Positions 18,762 to 27,833 of a stretch of DNA of 64,000 nucleotides are shown piece after piece. Position 1 is the stretch's first letter, and every line of letters starts with the position of its first letter. This DNA is from Pseudidiomarina gelatinasegens (GTDB taxonomy: Bacteria > Pseudomonadota > Gammaproteobacteria > Enterobacterales > Alteromonadaceae). The notes below the pieces were generated by a model. That model saw only the letters and a program-made list of their open reading frames with translations. It searched no databases and was not told the DNA's origin. Location: NCBI RefSeq assembly GCF_004025325.1, contig NZ_RSFE01000004.1, positions 62,001-126,000 of the forward strand. Reading direction: 5' to 3'. The position numbers and the translations under genes are program-made.

Positions 18762-20135
18762 ATGAAACAAAGCCTGCAGTTTAAATTCTCGCAGCAACTG
18801 TCGATGACACCGCAGTTGCAACAGGCTATTAAACTATTGCAGTTATCAACGCTTGAATTGCAACAAGAAGTGCAGCAAGCGTTAGAAGAAAATCCTCTGC
18901 TTGAGCTTGAGCACGCTGATGCTGAAGGCGAGACCGACATCGGCGACTACGAGTCGCCGTGGGACAGCCCATGCTCGGCTGCTTTAGGCCAGTCTTCTGC
19001 TGGTTATGATGGCGAAGATGCGATTTACCAAGGCGAAACTCACCAATCTCTTCAAGACCATTTGATCTGGCAAATGCAGCTTTCGCATTTTTCCCCTACC
19101 GATGAATTCATTGCCCTTGCGATTATCGATTCGATTGATGACAGCGGCTACTTAACCGTTTCACTGGACGAAATTTTGGCTGCTGCCGAAAACCAAACTG
19201 GTGAACAGATTGAGCCCGATGAAGTCGCCGTGGTATTGAAGCGCATTCAGCATTTTGACCCTATCGGCGTCGGCGCGCGCGACGTTCGCGAATGTTTAGA
19301 GCTACAGCTGCTGCATTTACCTGAACAAACACCCTGGCGAGCCCCGGCACTGGTAGCGGTACGTGAGCACTTAGCGTTATTGGGAAGTCGCGATTACCGC
19401 ACTTTAGCGCGGCGATTACGGCTGTCGGAGTCGGACCTTGCCGAAGTTCTGGAGTTGATTCAACACCTCCAGCCAAGACCCGGCGAAGGCTTTGGCAATG
19501 CGAGTGACGATTACGTAATTCCAGATGTGTTAGTGCGCAAAAAAAATAACCGCTGGATGGTTGAGCTAAATCCTGAAAGTGTGCCTAAACTTAAAGTGAA
19601 TGAAAGTTATTTGAACTTATGCCAAGGCGCGCGACAAAAAGACGACATGCAATACATTCGCCAACAAACTCAAGAAGCCAAATGGTTTATCCGTAGCCTC
19701 GAAAGCCGCAACGAAACCTTATTAAAGGTTGCCAGCGCTATTGTTGCGCGCCAACAAGGCTTCTTCGAACACGGCGCTGAAGCGATGAAACCTATGGTAC
19801 TTGCAGACATCGCCAGCACAATAGATATGCATGAATCAACAATTTCACGGGTAACCACGCAAAAGTATATGCATTCACCGCGTGGTGTGTTTGAATTGAA
19901 GTACTTCTTCTCAAGTCAATTGAACACTGACAATGGCGGGGAAGCTTCATCAACAGCTATCAGAGCTCTGTTGAAAAAACTAGTTGCTGCGGAGAACCCT
20001 AAAAAGCCGTTGAGTGACAGTAAACTTACTGAACTCCTTGCCGAACAGGGTATCCAAGTAGCTAGACGGACCATTGCGAAGTATCGAGAAGCGCTGAACA
20101 TTCCGCCCTCGAGTCAACGCAAACGTCTTATCTGA
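18762..20135 (+). CDS. rpoN: RNA polymerase sigma-54 factor RpoN
   Basis: The 457-residue product has the Q- and L-rich activator-interacting region (residues 1-50), an acidic variable linker (about 50-85), the core-binding domain, and a C-terminal DNA-binding domain ending with the RpoN box ARRTIAKYRE. It reads promoters with GG/GC elements at -24/-12 and needs enhancer-binding ATPases. It is embedded in the LPS-PTS operon as in most gammaproteobacteria. Confidence 0.97.
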   Translation: MKQSLQFKFSQQLSMTPQLQQAIKLLQLSTLELQQEVQQALEENPLLELEHADAEGETDIGDYESPWDSPCSAALGQSSAGYDGEDAIYQGETHQSLQDHLIWQMQLSHFSPTDEFIALAIIDSIDDSGYLTVSLDEILAAAENQTGEQIEPDEVAVVLKRIQHFDPIGVGARDVRECLELQLLHLPEQTPWRAPALVAVREHLALLGSRDYRTLARRLRLSESDLAEVLELIQHLQPRPGEGFGNASDDYVIPDVLVRKKNNRWMVELNPESVPKLKVNESYLNLCQGARQKDDMQYIRQQTQEAKWFIRSLESRNETLLKVASAIVARQQGFFEHGAEAMKPMVLADIASTIDMHESTISRVTTQKYMHSPRGVFELKYFFSSQLNTDNGGEASSTAIRALLKKLVAAENPKKPLSDSKLTELLAEQGIQVARRTIAKYREALNIPPSSQRKRLI

Positions 20136-20162
20136 ATCTTGGACAAACAGAAGGAAGATGTT

Positions 20163-20450
20163 ATGCAAATTAATCTGACTGGTCATCACGTAGAAATCAC
20201 TGACGCATTGCGCGAGTATGTCGATAGTAAATTTAGTAAGCTTCAGCGTCACTTTGACCACATAAATAACGTCCATGTCATTTTAAATGTTGAAAAGTTA
20301 ACGCAAAAAGCGGAAGCTACGCTGCACTTAAATGGCGGTGAAATTTTCGCAGATTCACAACACGAAGATATGTATGCCGCCATTGACGGGCTGATTGATA
20401 AACTCGATCGGCAGGTAATTAAACATAAAGAAAAGATAAAACGCCACTAA
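20163..20450 (+). CDS. hpf: Ribosome hibernation promoting factor (short form)
   Basis: The 95-residue product is a short HPF, without the dimerising C-terminal domain of long forms. It begins MQINLTGHHVEITDALREYV and binds the 30S decoding region to help form inactive 100S ribosomes in stationary phase. The ATG at 20163 is preferred over one eight codons upstream because AAGGAAG lies just before it and the N-terminus fits the family. It stands between rpoN and ptsN as in E. coli. Confidence 0.94.
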   Translation: MQINLTGHHVEITDALREYVDSKFSKLQRHFDHINNVHVILNVEKLTQKAEATLHLNGGEIFADSQHEDMYAAIDGLIDKLDRQVIKHKEKIKRH

Positions 20451-20453
20451 ATC

Positions 20454-20900
20454 ATGGATTTATCCACCTTATTAAGCCCCGACTGCACACGTTGTGCAGT
20501 CGATGGCTCAAGCAAAAAGAAAGTACTTGAGCTCATTGGTCAATTGGCCTCGCCTCGCCTCTCCGGCACCACTAGCTTTGATGTATTTGAAAGCCTGCTC
20601 AACCGTGAACGGTTAGGCAGCACTGGCATAGGGCTGGGTGTCGCCATTCCGCATGGGCGTTTGGCTAGTGCCAATAAACCTGTTGCGATTTTGATGACGT
20701 TATCTGATCCCATTGATTTCGATGCTATAGATAACCAACCGGTGGATATTATTTTTGCTCTGCTTGTGCCAGAAGATGAGCATGAGCAACATCTGCAAAC
20801 GTTAGCTTCCGTAGCGCAGCGTTTGAATGATAAAAATTGTACGCGCGCATTGCGCGACGCGCAGAGCGACCAAGATCTCTACGAAATTTTTATCAAATAA
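20454..20900 (+). CDS. ptsN: Nitrogen-regulatory PTS enzyme IIA (PtsN)
   Basis: The 148-residue product is an EIIA-Ntr domain with the phosphorylated histidine at residue 67 in GLGVAIPHGRL. It is the last acceptor of the EI-Ntr/NPr/EIIA-Ntr chain and regulates potassium transport and other targets depending on phosphorylation. It lies 3 bp after hpf and 25 bp before rapZ. Confidence 0.94.
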   Translation: MDLSTLLSPDCTRCAVDGSSKKKVLELIGQLASPRLSGTTSFDVFESLLNRERLGSTGIGLGVAIPHGRLASANKPVAILMTLSDPIDFDAIDNQPVDIIFALLVPEDEHEQHLQTLASVAQRLNDKNCTRALRDAQSDQDLYEIFIK

Positions 20901-20925
20901 CCCAAGGGTAGAGTAACCTAATTCG

Positions 20926-21777
20926 ATGCAGCTTATTATTGTCACAGGCCGGTCTGGCTCGGGGAAAACCATTGCACTGAGGGTGCTTGAAGATCTCGGC
21001 TACTATTGCGTGGACAACATTCCCATAACGCTATTACCAACTCTGGTTCATGCGGTTATTGAACAATACGATAAAGTTGCCGTTAGCGTTGACGTGCGCA
21101 ATTTACCCGCAGATCAAAATGAGCTAACCGAAGCACTCGACTTTCTACCCAGTAAAGTAAAACCAGAAATTCTCTATATTGATTCTTCCGACTCAATTTT
21201 ATTGCGCCGCTTTGGCGAAACGCGCAGATTGCATCCGCTGTCACAGAAAGAACTGCCGCTAGCAGACGCTCTTGCTGCTGAAGCGGCTATGCTGGAGCCA
21301 CTGGCGGAGCGCGCAACGTGGCGAATCGACAGTAGTGATTTGAGTGTGCACCAGCTGAGTGAGCAAGTCGCCGAACGTGTACTTGGAAAAGCAGCGTCAC
21401 GGTTGATTGTGGTGTTTCAGTCGTTTGGTTACAAATATGGTTTACCACCTGACCTCGACTACGCCTTCGATGCCCGAATTCTGCCTAACCCGCACTGGGA
21501 ACCTGAGTTAAAACCCTTGACGGGACGCGACCCAGCGGTGCAACATTTTTTCGCTCAGCAGCCACTTGTGACCAAGTTTATCCATCAGCTCGAAGTATTT
21601 TTAGAAACCTGGTTACCGCACTTCCAGCGCAGCAATCGTAGTTATTTGACCATTGGTATTGGCTGTACCGGTGGCCAACATCGTTCAGTTTATATCGCAG
21701 AGCAACTTGCGAAGCGCTTTAGTGATCAACCCTTCAAAGTACAGGTTCGCCATCGCGAGGCGAGCCGACATAAGTGA
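20926..21777 (+). CDS. rapZ: RNase adapter protein RapZ
   Basis: The 283-residue product has an N-terminal P-loop domain (GRSGSGKT at residues 8-15, followed by ALRVLEDLGYYCVDNIP) and a C-terminal RNA-binding domain with GIGCTGGQHRSVY. In E. coli RapZ binds GlcN6P and delivers the small RNA GlmZ to RNase E, controlling GlmS synthesis. It sits in the usual ptsN-rapZ-npr order. Confidence 0.95.
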   Translation: MQLIIVTGRSGSGKTIALRVLEDLGYYCVDNIPITLLPTLVHAVIEQYDKVAVSVDVRNLPADQNELTEALDFLPSKVKPEILYIDSSDSILLRRFGETRRLHPLSQKELPLADALAAEAAMLEPLAERATWRIDSSDLSVHQLSEQVAERVLGKAASRLIVVFQSFGYKYGLPPDLDYAFDARILPNPHWEPELKPLTGRDPAVQHFFAQQPLVTKFIHQLEVFLETWLPHFQRSNRSYLTIGIGCTGGQHRSVYIAEQLAKRFSDQPFKVQVRHREASRHK

Positions 21778-21786
21778 GGTGTTATT

Positions 21787-22065
21787 GTGAGTGAGGTAAT
21801 CCGCCGCACAGTGACCATCCGAAATAAATTGGGTTTACACGCTCGTGCAGCTACCAAATTAGCCAAGCTTTCGCATCAATTCGATGCCAAAGTGACCATT
21901 GTACAAGGTGATCAACGCGTTGATGCCTCCAGTGTGATGTGTTTGCTGCTGCTTGCCAGTGGACAAGGGCGCGAAATTGATGTGGTTGCTGAAGGTAAAG
22001 ATGCGCTGGTTGCAGTGGATGCCATTGCAAACTTAATTGAATCACGCTTTGATGAAGCGCAATGA
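21787..22065 (+). CDS. npr: Phosphocarrier protein NPr (HPr family)
   Basis: The 92-residue product is an HPr-fold protein with the active histidine at residue 18 (NKLGLHARAATKL). It relays phosphate from EI-Ntr to PtsN. The start codon is GTG at 21787 with GAGG about 9 bases upstream. It ends the kdsD-npr operon; mgtE follows after 36 bp. Confidence 0.93.
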   Translation: MSEVIRRTVTIRNKLGLHARAATKLAKLSHQFDAKVTIVQGDQRVDASSVMCLLLLASGQGREIDVVAEGKDALVAVDAIANLIESRFDEAQ

Positions 22066-22101
22066 TGCGGTAAACTTCTCATATTACTGGGAGTTTATCG
22101 T

Positions 22102-23463
22102 ATGCTAGCCGAAGTTGCCGACAAAGAATTTGCCGAACAACGCATTCAGGAAGTTTCTGAATCGTTAGCCCGTGGCATGTATGTGCAGGCACGGCGACAA
22201 CTGCATAACCTTCCAGCATGGGATGTTGCACTCCTACTCGAATCTTCACCACCTAAAGCACGTGCCATTATTTGGCAGTTGGTCGATGCCGAAGAGCACG
22301 GTGATATTCTTGAAGAACTCTCCGAAGAAGTTCAAAAATCTGTTATCCGTCAAATGGCGCCAGAAAAGCTCGCGGCTGCTACCGAGGGCATGGATACCGA
22401 TGACCTTGCTTACGTTCTTCGTGGCCTTCCTGAGCAGGTCTATCAAGAAGTTCTGAAGTCGATGGATGAGCAAGATCGGCACCGTGCCGAGCAAGCGCTC
22501 TCCTACGCCGAAGAAACTGCTGGCGGTATGATGAATACCGATACCATCACCTTGCGCCCTGACGTAAGCATCGACGTGGTATTGCGTTATTTGCGCCTCA
22601 AAGGCGAACTACCTGAAGCAACCGATAAATTGTATGTGGTGGATCGTGATGACAAGTTCATTGGCGAAATTGGGATTACACGGCTACTAACCGTTGACCC
22701 AGCTAAATATGTCAATGAAGTCATGGATCAAGACATTCAGGGAATTCCCGTTGAAATGGATGAAACTGAAGTCGCAAAACTGTTTGAACGGCAAGATTGG
22801 ATATCAGCACCAGTTATTGATGCTGAAAACCGCCTTCTCGGGCGTATCACCATTGATGACGTGGTAGATATTATCCGTGAGGACGCACAGCATTCCATGT
22901 TGAGCATGGCCGGTTTAGACGACGATGAGGATACCTTCGCACCGGTATTAAAAAGTACTCGCCGCCGCAGTATTTGGTTAGGTGTGAATTTGCTAACCGC
23001 ACTGCTCGCCGCCGCCGTTAGCTCCATGTTTGAAGATATTTTGGCACAGATGGCGATTCTCGCCATCCTCAACACCATCGTGCCAAGCATGGGCGGTATC
23101 GCTGGCTCACAGACTCTCACGTTGGTCATACGTGGTATGGCACTTGGGCATATTGGCGCCAGCAACCAACGCTGGTTGATTGGCAAGGAATTAGCGATTG
23201 GTGCACTCAATGGTGTGATTTGGGCTGTGCTAATTGCAGGTGTGATTGCGATTTGGAAACAAGATTTAGTTATTGGCGGTATTATTGCCTTTGCGATGAT
23301 GGCGAACTTGCTCGCTGCTGGCCTAGCAGGCGTTACAGTGCCGCTGATATTGAAGAAGTTCAATATTGACCCAGCCCTTGCGGGCGGGGTCATTCTAACT
23401 ACTGTGACCGACGTGGTCGGTATCTTTGCATTCTTAGGTACGGCAACCCTACTGCTCGGTTAA
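22102..23463 (+). CDS. mgtE: Magnesium transporter MgtE
   Basis: The 453-residue product has the MgtE layout: an N-terminal superhelical domain (about 25-130), two CBS domains (about 137-255), then five membrane helices (about 285-453). It is a Mg2+-gated channel in which the cytoplasmic domains close the pore when Mg2+ is sufficient. The stop codon overlaps the pmbA stop on the other strand, leaving no room for a terminator between them. Confidence 0.94.
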   Translation: MLAEVADKEFAEQRIQEVSESLARGMYVQARRQLHNLPAWDVALLLESSPPKARAIIWQLVDAEEHGDILEELSEEVQKSVIRQMAPEKLAAATEGMDTDDLAYVLRGLPEQVYQEVLKSMDEQDRHRAEQALSYAEETAGGMMNTDTITLRPDVSIDVVLRYLRLKGELPEATDKLYVVDRDDKFIGEIGITRLLTVDPAKYVNEVMDQDIQGIPVEMDETEVAKLFERQDWISAPVIDAENRLLGRITIDDVVDIIREDAQHSMLSMAGLDDDEDTFAPVLKSTRRRSIWLGVNLLTALLAAAVSSMFEDILAQMAILAILNTIVPSMGGIAGSQTLTLVIRGMALGHIGASNQRWLIGKELAIGALNGVIWAVLIAGVIAIWKQDLVIGGIIAFAMMANLLAAGLAGVTVPLILKKFNIDPALAGGVILTTVTDVVGIFAFLGTATLLLG

Positions 23464-24806
23464 ACACCTGCGATACGCATTTCCTCTAACAATACCGAGC
23501 CGGTGCGCACGCCATGACGCATGTCCACATCACCGGCAATTGCCACAATATTCTGCAACATATCTTTTAAGTTACCCGCTATTGTAATTTCTTCGACTGG
23601 ATACTGTATTTCGCCGTTTTCAATCCAGAATCCGGCAGCGCCACGCGAATAATCACCGTTGACGATGTTTACGCCTTGCCCCATCAGTTCTGTAACCAAT
23701 AATCCCGTACCCATCTGCTTGCACAGCGCGGCGAGGTCGTCCACTTGGGTGTTTACTTCCCAAGTGTGAATGCCGCCGGCATGGCCGGTTGGCTGCATAT
23801 TTAATTTGCGTGCTGAATAACTAGTTAACAGATACGTTTGCAAAATACCGTCGGCAACGATTTCGCGGTCACGGGTGGCAAGGCCCTCATGATCAAACGG
23901 GCTGCTAGCCAAGGCACCAGCTAAGTGCGGGCGCTCGGTAATGGTTAGCCACTCAGGAAGTACTTGCTTGCCTAGATGGTCCACTAAGAAACTCGATTTA
24001 CGGTAAAGGCTGCCACCACTAATACCCGCGACTAAATGGCCGAACAAGCTATTCGCCACATCAGCACGAAAAATTATAGGAACTTTGGCCGTCGCTATCT
24101 TTTTAGAATCTAAACGTGAAATTGTCGCATCTACGGCGTCCTTGGCAACGTATTCAGGCGACCACAAGTCGTCCCGATTGCGTGCAACGGTGTAGCTATA
24201 GTCACGCTGCATGGCATCGCCACTTTTTGCAATCAGCGCACAGCTTAAGCTATGGCGCGACTGTAAATACCCGGCAACAAACCCATGACTATTGCCATAC
24301 ACCCGATAGCCAACATGGCTGCTGTAACCTGCTCCGTCGGAGTTTACGATGCGTGGATCAAGCTGCAAGGCATGTTGTTCACAAGCAAGCGCTTGTTCCA
24401 GAGCAAATTCCGCACTCTGGTCGGCTGGGTGACACAAGTCCAAATCAGGAATTTCGGTGGCCATTAGCTCGGCTGGGGCAAGGCCAGCATATGGATCAGG
24501 AGAGGTGAATCGCGCAATGTCATTTGCTTTTTCAACAGCCGCACGAATCGCCTTAGCGGTTAAATCGGTGGTTGATGCTGAGCCTTTTTGCTGACCACGA
24601 AACACTGTGATTCCAAGTGCGCCATCTTGATTGAACTCAACAGTCTCAACTTCTCCCAGACGCGTGCCAACGTTGATTCCACTGCTGCGGCTAATTGCGC
24701 ATTCAGAAGCACTCACACCAAGTTTATTTGCATACTTGATGGCATCCGCTACGGCTTCTTCAACGTCGTGAAGTTCGATGCTTAATTCTTTGATATCCGG
24801 AATCAT
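23460..24806 (-). CDS. pmbA: TldE/PmbA, metalloprotease-complex subunit
   Basis: The 448-residue product belongs to the TldD/PmbA family and lacks the HExxxH motif, so it is the inactive TldE (PmbA) partner. TldD/TldE form a heterodimeric protease that degrades unfolded peptides, matures microcin B17 and acts on the CcdA antitoxin in E. coli. The ATG at 24804-24806 has GGAG five bases upstream; an ATG-like start five codons earlier is less likely. Its partner tldD is about 0.7 kb away, after repeat copy B and darP. Confidence 0.93.
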   Translation of the reverse strand: MIPDIKELSIELHDVEEAVADAIKYANKLGVSASECAISRSSGINVGTRLGEVETVEFNQDGALGITVFRGQQKGSASTTDLTAKAIRAAVEKANDIARFTSPDPYAGLAPAELMATEIPDLDLCHPADQSAEFALEQALACEQHALQLDPRIVNSDGAGYSSHVGYRVYGNSHGFVAGYLQSRHSLSCALIAKSGDAMQRDYSYTVARNRDDLWSPEYVAKDAVDATISRLDSKKIATAKVPIIFRADVANSLFGHLVAGISGGSLYRKSSFLVDHLGKQVLPEWLTITERPHLAGALASSPFDHEGLATRDREIVADGILQTYLLTSYSARKLNMQPTGHAGGIHTWEVNTQVDDLAALCKQMGTGLLVTELMGQGVNIVNGDYSRGAAGFWIENGEIQYPVEEITIAGNLKDMLQNIVAIAGDVDMRHGVRTGSVLLEEMRIAGV

Positions 24807-24831
24807 TACTTCTCCTGTCAAACCTTAAGGC

Positions 24832-24963
24832 GTTATTCGTTGCTCGTTATTCGTTATTCGTTATTCGTGCGCTGCGCTGTTCGTCCGTGCTGCGCACTAT
24901 TCGAATAGCGCAGCGTACCAACAGTGAGCAACGCGAATGGACGAATAACGAATAACGAATAAC
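24832..24963. repeat. Dispersed palindromic intergenic repeat, copy B
   Basis: This lies between the divergent pmbA and darP genes. It has five left heptamers, four GTTATTC and one GTTGCTC (24832-24866), and three right inverted GAATAAC heptamers (24943-24963). The 90 bp at 24867-24956 match copy A at 85 positions. A nested central hairpin is better preserved than in copy A: GCTGCGC and GCGCAGC flank the 10-bp palindrome TATTCGAATA with two unpaired bases (24889-24914). Confidence 0.8.
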
Positions 24964-24974
24964 CAATATCGTTT

Positions 24975-25004
24975 TTGTATTTATAACTCGTGTTCAGGTA
25001 CAAT
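24975..25004 (+). promoter_or_regulatory. Candidate promoter of darP
   Basis: TTGTAT (24975-24980) and TACAAT (24999-25004) are 18 bp apart, about 28 bp before the darP ATG. The -35 starts only 12 bp after the end of repeat copy B, so the repeat abuts this promoter. Confidence 0.5.
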
Positions 25005-25031
25005 TCGCTCGGAAACACAGAGGCGACCCCC

Positions 25032-25535
25032 ATGACCGAATTTGAGCACGACGACGATCTTGTCAGTAAATCAGAACTAAAACGCGTAGCCGAAGCTCAA
25101 CAGCGACTCGGTGAGCAACTTGTTGCCTTGTCAGAAGGCAAACTTGCCAAAATCCCACTCGACGAAGAGTTACTCGACGCGATTCATCTGGCTCAGCGCA
25201 TTCGCAACACGCGTGAAGGTTACCGCCGTCAATTGCAGCTTATCGGTAAAATGATGCGCCATCGCGACACCGCACCGATAGAGCAAGCACTAGCTGAACT
25301 GGAAGATGCCCACAACGAACAAAGCGCGCTATTCCACCAGCTTGAAAAATATCGCGACAGTATTTTAGCCCGCGGCGACGAAGCAATTCAGCAGTTTATA
25401 GATAGCTACCCGAATGCTGATCGCCAAAAGTTACGTCAGTTTTATCGCCAAGCGAATAAGCAAGCCCAGCAAGGTAAATCACCAGCTGCTGCGCGCGAAT
25501 TATTCAAATATTTACGTGAGGTGGTCACCCTTTAA
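25032..25535 (+). CDS. darP: Ribosome biogenesis factor DarP (YjgA)
   Basis: The 167-residue, highly charged helical product matches the YjgA/DUF615 family, with the typical C-terminus (RQLFRQ-like [15 protein letters not shown] and [11 protein letters not shown]). In E. coli DarP promotes late 50S subunit maturation at the peptidyl transferase centre. The ATG at 25032 fits the family start [18 protein letters not shown]; an upstream in-frame codon at 24990 would overlap the promoter. Its stop overlaps the tldD stop on the opposite strand. Confidence 0.9.
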   Translation: MTEFEHDDDLVSKSELKRVAEAQQRLGEQLVALSEGKLAKIPLDEELLDAIHLAQRIRNTREGYRRQLQLIGKMMRHRDTAPIEQALAELEDAHNEQSALFHQLEKYRDSILARGDEAIQQFIDSYPNADRQKLRQFYRQANKQAQQGKSPAAARELFKYLREVVTL

Positions 25536-26977
25536 TCGGTGCCACCCACGGTTAATGCATCTAATTTGAGCGTCGGTTGGCCAACACCAACCGGCACACT
25601 CTGCCCATCTTTACCACACACACCCACACCTTGGTCGAGTTCTAGATCATGGCCAACCATAGAAACTTGACGCATCGCGTCTGGCCCATTACCGATGAGC
25701 GTGGCTCCTTTAATTGGTGCGGTAATTTTACCGTCTTCAATTAAGTAAGCCTCTGATGCAGAGAACACAAATTTCCCCGATGTGATATCCACTTGGCCGC
25801 CTGCAAAGTGCGGTGCGTAAATACCACGTTTTACACTACCAATAATGTCTTGCGGGTCATGTTCACCGGCTAGCATGTAGGTATTCGTCATGCGTGGCAT
25901 TGGCAGGTGCGCGTAACTCTCGCGACGTCCGTTACCGGTCGGGCTAACACCCATTAATCGCGCATTCATTTTATCTTGCATGTAGCCAACTAAACGGCCT
26001 TTTTCAATCAACACGTTGTAACCAGCTTCGGTACCTTCATCGTCAATAGCTAGTGAGCCACGACGGTCATTGATGGTGCCATCATCAACAATGGTACACA
26101 GCTCAGAGGCAACCATTTCGCCAATTTTACCGGCATAGGCTGATGCCCCCTTGCGGTTGAAGTCACCTTCTAAGCCGTGGCCAACCGCTTCATGCAGCAG
26201 AACTCCCGGCCAACCTGCGCCAAGCACTACCGGCATTGTTCCCGCTGGTGCAGGCCGAGCCTCAAGATTTACCAAAGCTTGTCGAACTGCTTCGTCAGCA
26301 AATGTCTTCCAGCGCGGTTTTTCACCGATGGTTTGCGCGAAATAATGATAGTCAACACGAGCACCTCCGCCCGCGCTGCCGCGCTCACGACGACCATCGT
26401 GCTCGACTAATACGGTACAATTCACCCGGACTAATGGGCGGATGTCGGTCGCAAAGGTGCCGTCAGTTGCGGCAATCAGTACTTCGTCATAGCTACCGCT
26501 AATACTCGCAATAACTTCGACCACGCGAGAGTCCAAACTACGTGCATAGGCGTCAATTTCACGCAACAGATCAATCTTTGCTTGTTCATTTAAGCTTGCC
26601 AACGGATTCACCGCTGCGTAGCGCTTAATATGTGGCGCCTGAGTAAACGCACAGACCTGCTTATTTGCGCCAGCCAAACTGATACCGCGAGCAGCAGCAG
26701 CCGCTTTCTGAAGCGCGTGCGGCGAAATGTCGTCCGCATAAGCAAACCCGGTTTTCTCACCATGTATGGCGCGCACGCCGAGACCAGCTTCGATATGGAA
26801 ACTGCCTTCTTTGACGATGCCATCTTCGAGCACCCAGGATTCATTAATACTGCTTTGCAGATAGATATCCGCAAAGTCGATATCACCTGTATATAAGGTT
26901 GCCAATGATGTATGCAGAGCATCACGGTCAAGACCATGATGCTTGAGGAGATTATCTTGTACGCTCTGTGCTTGCAT
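25532..26977 (-). CDS. tldD: TldD, catalytic subunit of the TldD/TldE metalloprotease
   Basis: The 481-residue product carries the zinc motif HEAVGH (His262, Glu263, His267) that defines the active subunit of the TldD/TldE peptidase. It is the last gene of the minus-strand run mreBCD-maf-rng-yhdP-nitrilase-tldD. Its ATG lies inside the nitrilase gene (26-base overlap), with AAGG about 6 bases upstream. The same order without the nitrilase is seen in E. coli. Confidence 0.95.
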   Translation of the reverse strand: MQAQSVQDNLLKHHGLDRDALHTSLATLYTGDIDFADIYLQSSINESWVLEDGIVKEGSFHIEAGLGVRAIHGEKTGFAYADDISPHALQKAAAAARGISLAGANKQVCAFTQAPHIKRYAAVNPLASLNEQAKIDLLREIDAYARSLDSRVVEVIASISGSYDEVLIAATDGTFATDIRPLVRVNCTVLVEHDGRRERGSAGGGARVDYHYFAQTIGEKPRWKTFADEAVRQALVNLEARPAPAGTMPVVLGAGWPGVLLHEAVGHGLEGDFNRKGASAYAGKIGEMVASELCTIVDDGTINDRRGSLAIDDEGTEAGYNVLIEKGRLVGYMQDKMNARLMGVSPTGNGRRESYAHLPMPRMTNTYMLAGEHDPQDIIGSVKRGIYAPHFAGGQVDITSGKFVFSASEAYLIEDGKITAPIKGATLIGNGPDAMRQVSMVGHDLELDQGVGVCGKDGQSVPVGVGQPTLKLDALTVGGTD

Positions 26978-27833
26978 GAAGAACCTTATTACTGCGTTTA
27001 AAGTGGTCCGCTACCGGAATGTCTTGTCGAATTTTATGAATGTCGCTGACCGACACCAGTGCCGTTGCTAAACTTGGTTTTGTTTGGTCTGTTTCAGCTA
27101 ATATGCGGCCCCACGCGTCAATTACAAGCGCGTGGCCGAACGTTTGGCGGCCATTTTCATGTTCGCCTGCTTGTGCGGCGGCAACCATAAAACATTGCTG
27201 CTCAATGGCACGCGCGCGGGTCAACACATGCCAATGGGCAGCGCCAGTCACTTGCGTAAATGCTGAAGGCAACAGAAGAATGTCCGCGCCAGCGCTTCGC
27301 AATGCCCGAAACAGTTCTGGAAAGCGCACATCATAACATACCGCTAACCCCAATGTGCCAAACTCAGTGGCCACAGTGACCACCTCAGTACCAGCTTCGG
27401 TCCAACTGGATTCTCGGTAGCTGCGCGTATTATCGGCAACGTCGACGTCGAACAGATGTATTTTATTATACCGAGCGACGCACTCGCCTTGCGGGTTATA
27501 GACGAGGCTTGCCGCGTAGAACTTATTGTCGTCGGTATGATTAATTAACGGAATGGTGCCACCGACCAACCACACGTTGTAACGACGTGCAAGTTCAGCC
27601 AGGCCCGCTTGCATCGGCCCCTCATTTGGTAACTCTGCCAACTCGCGCTGACGTTGGTCGCCCGCCCCGAAACATAGGCAAGCCTCAGGCAAGACGACCA
27701 ATTGTGGTCGGTGTTCGGGGAGCTGCTTAAGTAGCGTCTCGATTGTTTGAAGATTCTGACTCGGTTGTGGGCTGCTGGTCATTTGCAGCGCCGTCATTTG
27801 TACCTGCTTCAGGTTCTGCTGATTCTGTATCAT
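26952..27833 (-). CDS. Carbon-nitrogen hydrolase, Nit/omega-amidase-like
   Basis: The 293-residue product is a nitrilase-superfamily amidohydrolase with the Glu-Lys-Cys triad at Glu50 (LPEACLCFG), Lys124 (NKIHLFD) and Cys166 ([12 protein letters not shown]). It resembles Nit1/YafV-type enzymes, which repair deaminated glutathione or hydrolyse omega-amides; the substrate is not shown. The ATG at 27833 has an excellent GGAGG six bases upstream, which places the first 107 bases inside the 3' end of yhdP in another frame. The frame runs further upstream but without such a ribosome site. Confidence 0.88.
   Translation of the reverse strand: MIQNQQNLKQVQMTALQMTSSPQPSQNLQTIETLLKQLPEHRPQLVVLPEACLCFGAGDQRQRELAELPNEGPMQAGLAELARRYNVWLVGGTIPLINHTDDNKFYAASLVYNPQGECVARYNKIHLFDVDVADNTRSYRESSWTEAGTEVVTVATEFGTLGLAVCYDVRFPELFRALRSAGADILLLPSAFTQVTGAAHWHVLTRARAIEQQCFMVAAAQAGEHENGRQTFGHALVIDAWGRILAETDQTKPSLATALVSVSDIHKIRQDIPVADHFKRSNKVLHASTERTR

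Noticed and set aside
22737-23393. 218-codon open frame on the minus strand opposite mgtE
   Set aside because: It mirrors the membrane part of mgtE, has no ribosome site or recognisable domain, and the plus-strand gene is certain.
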